Origin: Thermomicrobiales bacterium
Lineage (GTDB): Bacteria; Chloroflexota; Chloroflexia; Thermomicrobiales; CADCWN01
Reading direction: 5' to 3'
DNA length: 64,000 bases
Assembly (NCBI GenBank): GCA_030446685.1
Contig: JAUJMV010000016.1
Span: 1 to 64,000, forward strand
Under the pieces are notes generated by a model. The model saw only the letters and a program-made list of their open reading frames with translations. It had not been told where the DNA came from and did not search any database. Shown here piece after piece: positions 10,426 through 21,359 of the stretch (position 1 is its first letter; each line of letters starts with the position of its first letter). The position numbers and the translations under genes are program-made.

Positions 10426-11286
10426 ATGAATCGAACCGAGGCGCTGGCGCGGCTGCGGGCGCAGGTCGCGGCGGGGCGGGCGATCATCGGGGCCGGGGCG
10501 GGGACCGGGCTCTCGGCGAAGTGCGTCGAGGCGGGCGGGGCCGACCTGATCGTGATCTACAACTCGGGCCGCTTCCGGATGGCCGGGCGCGGCTCGCTGG
10601 CCGGGATGATGCCCTACGGCGACGCCAACGCGATCGTCGTCGAGATGGCGAGCGAGGTGCTGCCGATCGTCCGGCACACTCCCGTCCTCGCCGGCGTCTG
10701 CGGCACCGACCCCTTCCGGCTGATGCCCCCCTTCCTCCGGCAACTCAAGGAACTGGGCTTCACCGGCGTCCAGAACTTCCCCACCGTCGGCCTGATCGAC
10801 GGCGTCTTCCGCCAGAACCTCGAAGAGACCGGGATGGGCTTCGACCTGGAGATCGAACTAATCCGCCAGGCCCGCGCGCTCGACCTGCTGACCACGCCCT
10901 ACGTCTTCACGCCGGACGAGGCGCGGGCGATGGCGGCGGCCGGGGCCGACGTGCTGGTGCCGCACCTGGGCCTGACGACCAAGGGGGCGATCGGCGCCCG
11001 GACGGCGGTCACGCTCGACGACGCGGTCGCGCGCGTCCAGGCGCTGCACGACGCCGCCACGGCCGTCAACCCCGACATCCTGGTCCTCTGCCACGGCGGC
11101 CCGATCGCCGAGCCGGAGGACGCCGCCTACGTGCTGGCGCGCACGCGCGGCGTCGCCGGCTTCTTCGGCGCCTCCAGCGTCGAGCGCCTGCCGACCGAGA
11201 TCGCGATCACCGAGAACATGCGCCGCTTCAAGGCGCTCACCCCGTCCGACGCCGCCTCGGCCGCATCGACCGGCGGCGACAGCTAA
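10426..11286 (+). CDS. Phosphoenolpyruvate hydrolase-like TIM-barrel protein
   Basis: [49 protein letters not shown]...[26 protein letters not shown]...[11 protein letters not shown]. Confidence 0.88.
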   Translation: MNRTEALARLRAQVAAGRAIIGAGAGTGLSAKCVEAGGADLIVIYNSGRFRMAGRGSLAGMMPYGDANAIVVEMASEVLPIVRHTPVLAGVCGTDPFRLMPPFLRQLKELGFTGVQNFPTVGLIDGVFRQNLEETGMGFDLEIELIRQARALDLLTTPYVFTPDEARAMAAAGADVLVPHLGLTTKGAIGARTAVTLDDAVARVQALHDAATAVNPDILVLCHGGPIAEPEDAAYVLARTRGVAGFFGASSVERLPTEIAITENMRRFKALTPSDAASAASTGGDS

Positions 11287-11338
11287 CGCGGCCGATCGGC
11301 CCGTCGCACGGCGGGCAACCGCAGGGAGGAGCAGACCG

Positions 11339-11773
11339 ATGCAGACACCAGGACAGGGTCAGCCGGGCGCGGTCGATCCGCGCGGCCTGCCGACGCAGAC
11401 CTTCGACTGGGGGGCGATCAAGTGGTTCGTCACGCCCGGCCGGACGCCGGGGGCCGGCATCACCTTCGGGGAGGTCGTGCTCCTCCCCGGCCAGGGCCAC
11501 GACCGCCACAACCACCCCCACTCCGAGGAAATCCTCTACGTCCTCTCCGGCGAGGGGGAGCAAATGCTCGACGACGGCACGCCCTTCCCCGTCCACCCCG
11601 GCGACACGATCTACGTGCCGACCGCCGTCTTCCACTCGACCCGCAACACCGGCTGGGAGCCGCTGCGCCTCCTCGCCCTCTACAACCCCGGCGGGCCGGA
11701 GAAGGATCTCGAAGGGCTGCCCGACTTCCGCGAGATCCCCGCGGGCCAGTTGCCGGGGCTGGTGCGGAAGTAA
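11339..11773 (+). CDS. Cupin domain protein
   Basis: 144 aa; HDRHNHPHSEEILYVLSGEGEQMLDDG...HPGDTIYVPTAVFHSTRN. Confidence 0.88.
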   Translation: MQTPGQGQPGAVDPRGLPTQTFDWGAIKWFVTPGRTPGAGITFGEVVLLPGQGHDRHNHPHSEEILYVLSGEGEQMLDDGTPFPVHPGDTIYVPTAVFHSTRNTGWEPLRLLALYNPGGPEKDLEGLPDFREIPAGQLPGLVRK

Positions 11774-11924
11774 CAGCCCTCCCAGACCCCCGACCTCAGG
11801 GGAAGGGGCACCGGGAGGGCCGCCCGTGCTCGCGATAAGCGGAGGGCGTTCGCGGACTGGGGTGGGCGGCGGTCGGGCCGGGGCGTCATCCTCTGGTCCC
11901 TCCCGCCGCACAGCCCCGTCGGCA

Positions 11925-12662
11925 TCATCCGTAGGTCGGTCGCTGCGGCCAACCGGGCGGCGAGTTCTCCCAATCCTCCTGGCGGCCGTACGGCGTCACG
12001 TCGAGGAGGCTGTAGTCATTGCTGAGCCCTTCGACGCCGCGGGCGTAGGTCGAATAGGTGTGGAACACCCCACCATCGAGGCGGAAGAAGACGCTCAGCC
12101 CGTGCCCCTCGCCGGGCTGCTCGTCGGGCGGCATGAGCATGCCCGCCTGCTCGAGCTCGGCCGCGCCGCGGAAGTTGTACTCGATCGGGGCGACCGACGC
12201 GTCGAACGTGACGTGGAAGTCGTAGTTGAAGTCGCTCCCGTAGGACGAGTACCACGGCACGCCCCAGCCGCGCCGCGCCTTATACGCTTCGAGCTTGGCG
12301 AGCGGGGCGCGCGAGACGAGCGCGAAGGTCGTGTCGCGCTCGCGCAGCATGCTCAGGTCGCCGAGGGCGTCCACGTACCCGGTGCAGCCCATGCAGCCCG
12401 CCTCCCAGCGCGGATCGAACATGAAGTGGTAGACGATCAGCTGGCGGCGCCCCTCGAACAGGTCCGGCAATCCGACCTCACCGTCGGGACCGGTGAAGGT
12501 GTAGTCCTTCTCGATCCTGACCATCGGCAACCGGCGGCGGGCGGCGCTCAGCGCGTCACGCGCCCGCGTGACCTCCTTCTCCCTGGCCAGCAACGCCTTC
12601 CGGGCGGCTAGCCACTCGTCATAGGCGGCGATCGGCGGGTGGGCGATCTTCGCGGTCGTCAT
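11925..12662 (-). CDS. DUF899 family protein (thioredoxin-like)
   Basis: [52 protein letters not shown]...[36 protein letters not shown]. Confidence 0.88.
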   Translation of the reverse strand: MTTAKIAHPPIAAYDEWLAARKALLAREKEVTRARDALSAARRRLPMVRIEKDYTFTGPDGEVGLPDLFEGRRQLIVYHFMFDPRWEAGCMGCTGYVDALGDLSMLRERDTTFALVSRAPLAKLEAYKARRGWGVPWYSSYGSDFNYDFHVTFDASVAPIEYNFRGAAELEQAGMLMPPDEQPGEGHGLSVFFRLDGGVFHTYSTYARGVEGLSNDYSLLDVTPYGRQEDWENSPPGWPQRPTYG

Positions 12663-12924
12663 GGTGCGTCGTCCTCCTTGCTCACCTGTGCAACGCGACA
12701 TCGATCCGGACCTCCCCCACCATAGCACACCTGTTCTGATGGCGCTTCTCCTCGATTGCGGTCTTGCGCCCCCGGCGTACCCACGGCGGAGCAGTCGGCC
12801 CGTTACTGACTTCGCCGAAAAACCTGAGACAATAGGCCCGCGGCGGCTTGATGAGGCCAGGTGGCCGCAGGCCGCCGCGAGCCAACGCGCGACTCCGCGG
12901 AACCGGAAGGAGAGTGCGTAGCCT

Positions 12925-13820
12925 ATGACATCACTCCCGGCGGTCGGCTTCATCGGACTCGGGGCCATGGGCGGCCCGATGGCGCGCAACCTGCTCCGCG
13001 CGGGCTATCCGCTCCGGGCGTTCGATCTGGACCCGGATCGCCTCGCGGCCTGCGTGGCCGCGGGCGCGACCGCGGGAACCGGCGCGGCGGAGGTCGTGGC
13101 GCGGGCGGCGGTGGTGCTGACGAGCCTGCCCAGCTCGGACGCCTTCGTCCAGGTCGCGGAAGGGGATCTGTTGCCGGGGGCGCGACCGGGGCAGACCTTC
13201 ATCGACCTGGGCACCACGACCCCCCCGAGACGCGGCGGCTGGCGGCGCGCTTCGCCGAGCGCGGCGCGGTCCTGCTCGACGTGCCGGTCAGCGGCGGCCC
13301 CGGCGGCGCCGAACGGGCCGACCTGTACCTCTTCGCCGGGGGCGACGAGTCGGCGCTGGCGCGCGTCCGGCCCCTGCTGGAGACGATCGGCGGCGCCGCC
13401 CGCCTCACCCACTGCGGGCCGGCCGGGAGCGGCCAGGTCGTCAAGGGCGTCAACCAGTTGATGATGGGCCTCGGCAACGCGGCCTACCTCGAAGCGCTGG
13501 CCTTCGGCGTGCGCGCGGGCGTCGACCCGGCGACGATCCGGCGGGCGATCGGCGACACCGGCCGCTGGCGCGCCGATTTCAGCGGCGTCGCCGGCCAGGC
13601 CGCGGCGGGCCGGGGCGAGGAGGTCGGCGTCAAGTTCCGCGAGCTGCCCTACTTCCTGCGCGAGGCGGCGGAACGCGGCTTCGCCCTGCCGCTCACCCGC
13701 ACCCTCCACGCCTTCTGCGACGCCGGCGAGCGGGTGACGATCGACGACAACCGCCCCGCGCCCTCCTTCTGGCGCCAGCTCCTCGACGGCGGGCCGCCAC
13801 CGGGCCGCGGCGGCGACTGA
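12925..13820 (+). CDS. NAD(P)-dependent 3-hydroxyisobutyrate dehydrogenase-like oxidoreductase (frameshift near 13220)
   Basis: [22 protein letters not shown] in frame 12925..13461; [34 protein letters not shown]... in frame 12861..13820; break at a C homopolymer. Confidence 0.85.
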
Positions 13821-13882
13821 AGGCCCGGACGCCGGCCCCGCCGGGTGGCAGTCTCCCGGCCGCGATGGTACCGTAGGAGTCG

Positions 13883-15140
13883 GTGTCGCGGGGACGCGCG
13901 AGGGTCGGGACGCGGCAGGCCGGGAGCGGGCTGGTGGCGGACGAGCAGGCGACGACAGCGCAACAGAGCGGGCCAGTGGCGCGCCGGGGCGAGACCGGCC
14001 GCACGCGCGAGTTGGTCATCCTCAACGCGATCGCCGAGGCGCTGAACAGCGCGCCCGATGTGCGACAGGCGCTCGGCCGCACCCTCACCCTGGTCGCCGA
14101 TCTCCTCGGGCTGCGCACCGGCTGGGTCTGGCTGCTCGACGCCGAGACGGGGCAATTCTACAGCGCCGCCGCGCGACACCTGCCGCCCTACCTGCGCGAG
14201 CCGGTGCGGATGACCGGCAAGCACTGCTGGTGCATCGAGTCCTTCCTCGACGGCGAGCTCGCCCCGCGGAACATCGACGTGATGGAGTGCAGCCGCCTCC
14301 GCGCCGCGCCGCGCGACGGGGCCGTCGACCAGACGGCGGGCCTCCGCTTCCACGCCAGCATCCCCCTCTACTTCGGCGACCAGCCCCTCGGGATCATGAA
14401 CGTCACCAGCCCCACCCGGCGGAAGTTGACCCGCCAGGAGTTGCGCCTCCTCTCCACCATCGCCTATCAGGTCGGGATCGCGATCGAGCGCGCGCGGCTG
14501 GCCGACGAGAGCACCCGGCTGGCCCGCGCCGAGGAGCGCGCCCGGATCGCCCGCGAGATCCACGACACGCTCGCGCAGGGGCTCACCGCGATCGCGCTGC
14601 ACCTCGAAGGGGCTGCACCTGCTGGAGCGCGACCCGGCGCGGGCGCGCGAGCGCCTCGACCGGGCGCTCGCCACCGCGCGCGACAATCTCGAAGAGGCGC
14701 GGCGCTCGGTCCTCAACCTCCGCACCGAGCCGCTCGCCGGCCGCCCGCTGCCCGAGGCGCTCGGCGCGCTGGCGCGGGCCGTCACCGGCGAGACCGGCGT
14801 GCGCGTCCAGGTCCAGGCGGGCGGCGCCCCGCCCCTGCCGCTGCGCGTCGAGGCCGAACTCTTCCGCATCGCGCAGGAGGCGCTGACCAACGTGCGGCGG
14901 CACGCGCGGGCGACCGAGGCCACGCTCACCCTGCGCGCGGGTGGCGGCGCCGTCCGGCTGACCATCCGCGACGACGGGCGGGGCTTCGACCCGCGCGCCG
15001 TCGGCGCGGGCCACTACGGGATCCTCGGGATGCGGGAGCGGGCCAAGCTGCTCGGTGGCGGGCTGCGCATCGCGAGCCGGCCGGGCGGCGGCACGACGAT
15101 CCGCGTCACCGTGCCGCTGCCGGAGGAGCGCGAGCGATGA
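13883..15140 (+). CDS. GAF-domain sensor histidine kinase, NarL-type (frameshift near 14605)
   Basis: GAF region, IAREIHDTLAQGLTAIALHLEGA; HATPase ELFRIAQEALTNVRRHARAT...DDGRGFDP in ORF 14799..15140. Confidence 0.85.
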
Positions 15141-15758
15141 TCCGCGTGCTGGTCGTCGACGATCACCCGATCGTCCGGCAGGGCCTGGTGGCGGTGCTGG
15201 GGGACGAGGCCGACTTCGCGGTCGTCGGGTCGGCGGGCGCGGTGGACGAGGCGGTCGCGCTGGTGGCCCGCCTCCAGCCCGACGTGATCCTGCTCGACCT
15301 CGAACTCGGCGACCGGGACGGCGTCGCGGCGATCCCGCGCTTCAAGGACGCCAGCCCCGCCAGCCGCGTCCTCGTCTTCACCGCCTACGACACCGACGAG
15401 CGCGTCTTCGGCGCGATCCGCGCCGGGGCCGGCGGCTACCTCCTCAAAGGGGCGCCGACCGAGGAGATCGCGCGCGGCATCCGCAACGTCCACGGCGGCG
15501 GCTCGCACCTGGCGCCGCGCGTCGCGGCGCGCGCGTCCTGGCGGAGGTGAACGCCCCGCGCCGCGGCGACCTGCTCAGCCCGCGCGGTGCGAAGTCCTGC
15601 GCCTCGTCGCCGAGGGCCTCTCCAACAAGGAGATCGGCCGCCGCCTCGCCATCTCCGAGCGCACCGCCCGCTTCCACGTCACCTCGATCCTCAACAAACT
15701 CGGCGCCAGCACCCGCGCCCAGGCCGTCGCCCTCGCGACGCAGCGCGGCGTCCTCTAA
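15137..15758 (+). CDS. LuxR/NarL-family response regulator (frameshift(s) near 15530-15590)
   Basis: MIRVLVVDDHPIVRQGLVAVLGDEADF...; C-terminal EVLRLVAEGLSNKEIGRRLAISERTARFHVTSILNKLGASTRAQAVALATQRGVL in a shifted frame. Confidence 0.85.
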
Positions 15759-15766
15759 CACGGCCC

Positions 15767-15933
15767 GGCGGCTGAAGCCGCGGCTGGGGCCTGCGGGCCG
15801 CGAAGCCTCCCTACGGAGGCTGGGACCGGGATACAGTTTCAGACTTCCCCGATAAGCACTCACCGTGGATCGGTCCCAGCCCGCGCAGGCGGGCTTCGTG
15901 GCCTGCAGGCCGATAGGCGCGGCTTCAGCCGCC
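15767..15933. repeat. Interspersed palindromic repeat, copy A
   Basis: Outer arms ggcggctgaagccgcggctgg / ggcgcggcttcagccgcc; inner modules gaagcctccctacggaggctgggacc and ggtcccagcccgcgcaggcgggcttcgtggcc. Confidence 0.75.
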
Positions 15934-16150
15934 AGCCCCCTTCGCCACGGCTCCACTCTTCCGCCCCCCTGTCCGATCCGCCAGGCCAGCCGTTGCCGGA
16001 CTCGCGCGGCCGACCTGTCCGCGCGTCCGATGGCGCGCGGCGACGGCCGGCGCATACTCGATAGGAGACAACGCAACTCGTGCCAGGCCCGGAAGACCGG
16101 CCGAGTTGCCACGACTGAACTGCTATCCATTCGAGAGGAGGACGGACACG

Positions 16151-16870
16151 ATGCGACAGACTGCCCTGATCACCGGCGCCTCGCGCGGCCTCGGGCTGGC
16201 CCTGGCCCGCCAACTCGCCGCGGACGGCTGGACCCTCATCCTCGACGCGCGTGGCGGGGAGGCGCTGGAGGACGCCCGCGCCGAACTCTCCCCGCTGACC
16301 GACGCGATCGCCATCCCCGGCGACGTGACCGACCCCGCGCACCGGGCGGCGCTGGCCGGGGCGGCGCGCCGGGTCGGCGGCCTGGATGCGGTCGTCAACA
16401 ACGCCAGCATCCTGGGGCCGAGCCCGCAGCCGGCCCTGCTCGACTACCCGCTCGACACGCTCGAAACCGTCTACCGCACCAACGTGATCGCGCCGCTGGC
16501 GCTGCTCCAGGCCGTGCGGCCGTCCCTGAAGCCGGGCGCGCGGATCGTCAACGTCACCAGCGACGCGGCGGTGGAGCCCTACGGTGGCTGGGGCGGCTAC
16601 GGGTCGAGCAAGGCCGCCCTGGAGCAACTCTCGAACATCCTCGCCGCCGAGCGGCCCGACCTCCGCGTCTACTGGGTCGATCCGGGCGACATGCGCACCC
16701 GGATGCACCAGGAAGCCTTCCCCGGCGAGGACATCAGCGACCGCCCGCTGCCCGAGACGAGCGTGCCCGGCTTCGTCGCGCTGCTGACCGGCGACCACCC
16801 CAGCGGGCGCTACGCCGCCCGCGCCCTGGCCCCCGAGCGCGCGGAACCGGTCGCCACGGCGGCGCGGTAA
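16151..16870 (+). CDS. SDR family oxidoreductase (copy 1)
   Basis: MRQTALITGASRGLGLALARQLA...NNASILG...YGSSKAALEQL. Confidence 0.92.
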   Translation: MRQTALITGASRGLGLALARQLAADGWTLILDARGGEALEDARAELSPLTDAIAIPGDVTDPAHRAALAGAARRVGGLDAVVNNASILGPSPQPALLDYPLDTLETVYRTNVIAPLALLQAVRPSLKPGARIVNVTSDAAVEPYGGWGGYGSSKAALEQLSNILAAERPDLRVYWVDPGDMRTRMHQEAFPGEDISDRPLPETSVPGFVALLTGDHPSGRYAARALAPERAEPVATAAR

Positions 16871-16940
16871 CGCTCTCAGGCCCAGCGGTCGCGCCTGGGC
16901 CGCCGCGCGCCACCGCGGGAGACACGGAAGGAGCAGCGAC

Positions 16941-17378
16941 ATGGCCGACGAACTTCTCGCCGCCGTCGAGCGCGAGGTGCTGGGCTGGCCCGGCGTCACC
17001 AGGACCCTGGCGCGGGGTGGCCCGGTCGAGGGCGGGTGGGTGATTCCGCCCGCCACCGTCTACAACCTCGGCCGGCGGCATCTCGGCCACATCCACGAAG
17101 GCGGCGTGGCCGACATCACCTTCCCCCGGGCGATCTGCGACGAACTGGTCGCGTCCGGGCGGGCCGAGCCGCACGGGGGCGGCTTACCGGGCGTCGTGAG
17201 CTATCGGCTCCGCGCCCCCGAAGACGTGCCGGGCGCCGTCGCGCTCTTCCGCCTGAGCTACGACCGCGCGCGGGCGTCCGCCGAGCGCCGCGGCACGGGC
17301 CCGGCGGGCGGAGCGCGCGCCCCGGAGGCCGCGCCGACACCCTGCCGCGATGCGGAACTGCACGAGGAGCTGTCATGA
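16941..17378 (+). CDS. DUF5519/luciferase-like family protein (copy 1)
   Basis: 145 aa; YNLGRRHLGHIHEGGVADITFPRAICDELVASGRAEPH. Confidence 0.7.
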   Translation: MADELLAAVEREVLGWPGVTRTLARGGPVEGGWVIPPATVYNLGRRHLGHIHEGGVADITFPRAICDELVASGRAEPHGGGLPGVVSYRLRAPEDVPGAVALFRLSYDRARASAERRGTGPAGGARAPEAAPTPCRDAELHEELS

Positions 17379-18490
17379 CCGCGATCCTGGACGATCCCAT
17401 CCCGCGCGCGACCAAGCACGCGACAGTGGGCCTCGGCCCGCTCGACTTCGAGCTGCCGCCGGACCTGGAGGCGGGCGAGCCGCCGGAGGCGCGCGGCCTG
17501 GCCCGCGACGCGGTGCGGCTGCTGGTCTCCCGGCGGTCCACCGACCGCGTCACCCACGCCCGGTTCCGCGACCTCGACCGCTTCCTCGCGCCCGGCGACC
17601 TCCTGGTGCTCAACACCAGCGGCACCCTCAACGCCGCCCTCCACGCCACCCGCGCGGACGGCGCCCCGCTCGAACTGCACCTCTCCACCCGGCTGCCGGC
17701 CGACCTCTGGTCCGTCGAGGTCCGCCGGCCGGGCGCCGGCGGCACGCAGCCATTCCGCCACGCTACGGGCGGCGAGACGCTGCGCCTCCCGGCGGGTGGG
17801 GCCGCGACCCTCCACACGCCCTACCGCCCGGACGAGCGGGCCGCGCCGGGGGTCGGCACACGGCTCTGGATCGCCACGCTGGACCTACCGGAATCGCTCG
17901 ACGACTACTTGAACCGCCACGGCTCCCCGATCCGCTACGGCTACGTCAAGGAGTCCTGGCCGCTCGCCTACTACCAGACCGTCTACGCCACCGAGGCGGG
18001 CAGCGCCGAGATGCCCTCCGCCGGCCGCGCCTTCACCCCGGAACTCCTGACCCGGCTGGTCGCGCGCGGCGTGGGGGTCGCGCCGCTGCTCCTGCACACC
18101 GGCGTCGCCAGCCTGGAGGATCACGAGCCCCCCTACGAAGAACCCTACCGCGTGCCGCTCGCCACGGCGCGGCTGGTCAACGCGACGCGGGCCGGCGGCG
18201 GGCGCGTCGTGGCGGTCGGCACGACGGTCGTGCGGGCGCTGGAGACCGTCACCGACGCGGCGGGGACGGCGCACCCCGGCGCGGGCTGGACCGGGCTCGT
18301 CATCACCCCGGAGCGCGGCCTGCGCGCGGTCGACGCGCTGCTGACCGGGCTGCACGAGCCGCGCGCCTCCCACCTGGCGATGCTCGAAGCCCTCGCCGGG
18401 CGCGACCACCTCCGCACCGTCTACGACGCCGCCCTGCGCGAACGCTACCTCTGGCACGAGTTCGGCGACCTCCACCTGCTCCTGCCGTAG
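17375..18490 (+). CDS. queA: S-adenosylmethionine:tRNA ribosyltransferase-isomerase-like (QueA family, copy 1)
   Basis: FRDLDRFLAPGDLLVLNTSGTLNAAL, HGSPIRYGYVKESWPLAYYQTVYATEAGSAEMPSAGRAFTPELL, LHEPRASHLAMLEALAG. Confidence 0.88.
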   Translation: MTAILDDPIPRATKHATVGLGPLDFELPPDLEAGEPPEARGLARDAVRLLVSRRSTDRVTHARFRDLDRFLAPGDLLVLNTSGTLNAALHATRADGAPLELHLSTRLPADLWSVEVRRPGAGGTQPFRHATGGETLRLPAGGAATLHTPYRPDERAAPGVGTRLWIATLDLPESLDDYLNRHGSPIRYGYVKESWPLAYYQTVYATEAGSAEMPSAGRAFTPELLTRLVARGVGVAPLLLHTGVASLEDHEPPYEEPYRVPLATARLVNATRAGGGRVVAVGTTVVRALETVTDAAGTAHPGAGWTGLVITPERGLRAVDALLTGLHEPRASHLAMLEALAGRDHLRTVYDAALRERYLWHEFGDLHLLLP

Positions 18491-18524
18491 CGACGCGCCA
18501 TGAATCCGCCCGGGGAGATGATGC

Positions 18525-18953
18525 ATGCAAATCACCAGCCTCCACCACAGCGCACTCGTCACCGCCGACCTCGCCCGCCTCCGCAACTTTTATGTCGAGA
18601 TCCTCGGCTTCCGCCCGATCGGCGGCTTCGCGGATCACAACATCCTCTTCCTCGCCGCCGGCGACCTGACGATCGAGATCGAGCAAGTGCAGGAAGTCGG
18701 CGGGCCGGCGCGCGGGCGCGGCTGGCACCACCTGGCGCTGGAAGTCGAGGATCTCGACGCGGCCTACGCCGAACTGACGGCGCGGGGCGTCCCGTTCCAG
18801 GCTCCACCCGCCGGCTTCCCCGCGGACGCGCCGCTGCTGCGGATCGCCTTCCTCACCGACCCCGACGGCAACCTGCTCGAACTGGTCCAGCCGCTCGGGC
18901 GCCGCTACCCACTCCTGCCACCCGCGATGGCCGCACCGGGCCCGCAACCCTGA
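18525..18953 (+). CDS. VOC (glyoxalase) family protein (copy 1)
   Basis: 142 aa; LHHSALVTADLARLRNFYVEILGFRPI...FLTDPDGNLLELVQP. Confidence 0.88.
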   Translation: MQITSLHHSALVTADLARLRNFYVEILGFRPIGGFADHNILFLAAGDLTIEIEQVQEVGGPARGRGWHHLALEVEDLDAAYAELTARGVPFQAPPAGFPADAPLLRIAFLTDPDGNLLELVQPLGRRYPLLPPAMAAPGPQP

Positions 18954-19200
18954 CGGCCCGCCCGTGGTACGTTTCTTCCGGCTCGGCGGTCATGCGCGAA
19001 GTGCTTCGGTGTCTCAGAAGGAATATCATGGAGTGGGGCATGGAGGGTGACCTGTGGCGGAGCCGGATCGACCCCCTCGGCCTGGACGAACTGCTCGCCG
19101 CGGCAGCGCCCGACGCCCCCGGCACATAGCGCAGCCGGCCGCCGCCCCCAGCCGGCCCCGCGCCGCCGGCCTCGACCACGCGCCGCGAGAGGAGGAGCGA

Positions 19201-20045
19201 TGCCCGCGTTTATCTGCGTCACCTGCGGCACCCAGTTCGCCCCCACCCCCGCCCCGCCCGCGCGCTGCCCGGTCTGCGAAGACGAGCGGCAATACGTCGG
19301 CCACGGGGGGCAGCAGTGGACGACCCCCGAGGAATTGCGCCGGGATCACCGCGCTGTCGTCAGGCCGATCGAGCCGGGCTTGACCGGCATCGGGGTGGAG
19401 CCGTCGTTCGCCATCGGGCAACGGGCGCTCCTCGTCCAGGCGCCGGGCGGCAACGTCCTCTGGGATTGCGTCAGCCTCCTCGACGACCCGACCGTCGCGG
19501 CGGTGCGCGCGCTCGGCGGGATCGCCGCCATCGCCATCTCCCATCCCCACTACTACGGGGCGATGGTCGAGTGGGCGCAGGCCTTCGACGCGCCGATCTT
19601 CCTGCACGAGGCCGAGCGCCCCTGGGTGCTGCGTCCCGACCCCCTCGTGCGGTTCTGGGACGGCGAGACGCGCGTGCTCGGCGCGGGGCTGACCCTGATC
19701 CGCTGCGGCGGGCACTTCCCCGGCGGGCAGGTCCTCCACTGGGCGGCGGGGGCCGCGGGGCGGGGGGCGCTGCTCACCGGCGACATCATCACCGTCGTCG
19801 CCGACCGCCGCCGGGTCAGCTTCATGTACAGCTACCCGAATCTGCTCCCGCTCCCCGCCGCGGCGGTGCGGCGGATCGCCGCGGCGGTCGCCCCCTTCCC
19901 CTTCGACCGCCTCTACGGCGCCTGGTGGGACCGCGTCGTGCCGGCCGACGGGGCGGGCGTCGTCCGCCGCTCCGCCGAGCGGTATGTCGCCATCCTGGGC
20001 GCGGACACGCCCCCCACGCCGTCCCCCGCGCCGGCCAACCCCTGA
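19201..20045 (+). CDS. MBL-fold metallo-hydrolase with N-terminal zinc-ribbon (copy 1)
   Basis: CVTCGTQFAPTPAPPARCPVCEDERQYV then MBL-like body ISHPHYYGAMVEWAQ...GGHFPGGQVLHW...LLTGDI. Confidence 0.8.
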
Positions 20046-20166
20046 TCGACACGCCCGAAACCGGGCGACGGCGGACCACCACCGCCGCGCCGCGTGCGGG
20101 ACCCGATCTGCTCTCCTCCACGGAGGGAGACCCGGCACGGTTTCGCGGATCGGAGGCGGGAACGGG

Positions 20167-21087
20167 GTGGCGAGCGGCTTGGACACCCGGCAAGTGCTGG
20201 AGTTGGTCTCCGCCGTCCTCGGCGCGGAACCGCTGGGGGCCGCGCACCTGCCCTTCGGCCACAGCAGCGTCAGCTACGACGTGGCGCTGCCGGGGCGGAA
20301 CGTGATCGTGCGCACCAACGCGCGGCCGGAGGTCTTCGCCAGGACCGGGCACAACCTCGCGATCCTCGCCGGGCTGGGGCTGCCGGTGCCGCGCCTGCTC
20401 GCCGCGGACCTGACCAAGTCGCGCTACCCCGCCGCCTACCTGATCCTCGACAAGATCCCGGGGCGCGACCTGCGCTACGAGCTCGCCGGCATGACCGCCG
20501 CGCAGATGACGCGGCTCGCCGGGTGGATCGTCGCCTTCCAGCGCCGCGTGGCGACCCTGCCGCCCGGCGCCGCCTTCGGCTGGGCGCCGATCGGCGGACG
20601 CGGCCCGTTCCCCTCCTGGGAGGGGCTGATCCGATCCGAGCTGCGCGGCCGCGCGGGCAGGCCCCAAGAGGCCGCCATCGCCGACCTGACCGCGCGCCTC
20701 GAACGGGCGCTGCCCCGGTTCGCGCCCCATTTCGCGGGGGTGCGGCCGGGGTGCTTCCTCGACGACGTGACGATCAAGAACGTGATCGTGCAGGCGGGCG
20801 AGCTTCAGGGGCTGATCGATTTCGACTGCGTCTGCTACGGCGACCCCCTGTACACGGTCGGCCTCACCGCAGCGGGCGTGGTCAGCGATGTCGGGCTGCA
20901 CGAACTGTTCTATGTCGAGGAACTGTGCCGCTGCTGGGGCCTGGACGGCCGGCATCGGCAGATCGTCGCCCTCTACTCGGCGCTGCATGCCCTCAACTTC
21001 CTGCGCCAGTTCACCGCCGGCGAGACCGCGGAGTGGACGCAGCGGATGGTCGAGGCTGCCCGGCAATGGCTGGCGCCGCTGGAGTAA
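20167..21087 (+). CDS. Aminoglycoside phosphotransferase (APH) family protein (copy 1)
   Basis: GHSSVSYDVALPGRNVIVRTN...GLPVPRLLAADL...LQGLIDFDCVCYGDPLYTVG. Confidence 0.85.
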   Translation: MASGLDTRQVLELVSAVLGAEPLGAAHLPFGHSSVSYDVALPGRNVIVRTNARPEVFARTGHNLAILAGLGLPVPRLLAADLTKSRYPAAYLILDKIPGRDLRYELAGMTAAQMTRLAGWIVAFQRRVATLPPGAAFGWAPIGGRGPFPSWEGLIRSELRGRAGRPQEAAIADLTARLERALPRFAPHFAGVRPGCFLDDVTIKNVIVQAGELQGLIDFDCVCYGDPLYTVGLTAAGVVSDVGLHELFYVEELCRCWGLDGRHRQIVALYSALHALNFLRQFTAGETAEWTQRMVEAARQWLAPLE

Positions 21088-21119
21088 CCCTTATCCTCCC
21101 CGGCGCGCCGACACCCCCG

Positions 21120-21231
21120 CCCTGTCATCCTGAGCGCAGCGAAGGATCGGTATCCCTGGCACCGGATGATGTCGTCCGCCACACGGGTGCCAGCGAAACC
21201 GATCCTTCGCTGCGGCTCAGGATGACAGGGC
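21120..21231. repeat. CHPERSEGS-type palindromic repeat (copy 1)
   Basis: cctgtcatcctgagcgcagcgaaggatcggt ... accgatccttcgctgcggctcaggatgacagg; inner arms ctggcacc / gggtgccag. Confidence 0.85.
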
Positions 21232-21359
21232 AGGGGTCTGCGCCTGCCTGGGAGATACGGGCTGGTTTCGGCCGTCCACCGCGCCCTTTCCATTACTGCC
21301 GGCCGCCCGCGGAACGGATTGGCGGGGAGCGATGACCGGCGCTCGGGGAAGATGGGCGG

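Noticed and set aside
9018-12611. 1197-aa plus-strand ORF spanning several genes
   Set aside because: Out-of-frame with three well-supported genes (Tm-1-like, PEP-hydrolase-like, cupin) and antisense to DUF899.
20167-21087. Aminoglycoside resistance gene
   Set aside because: APH-fold family is broad; no evidence for antibiotic substrate specificity.
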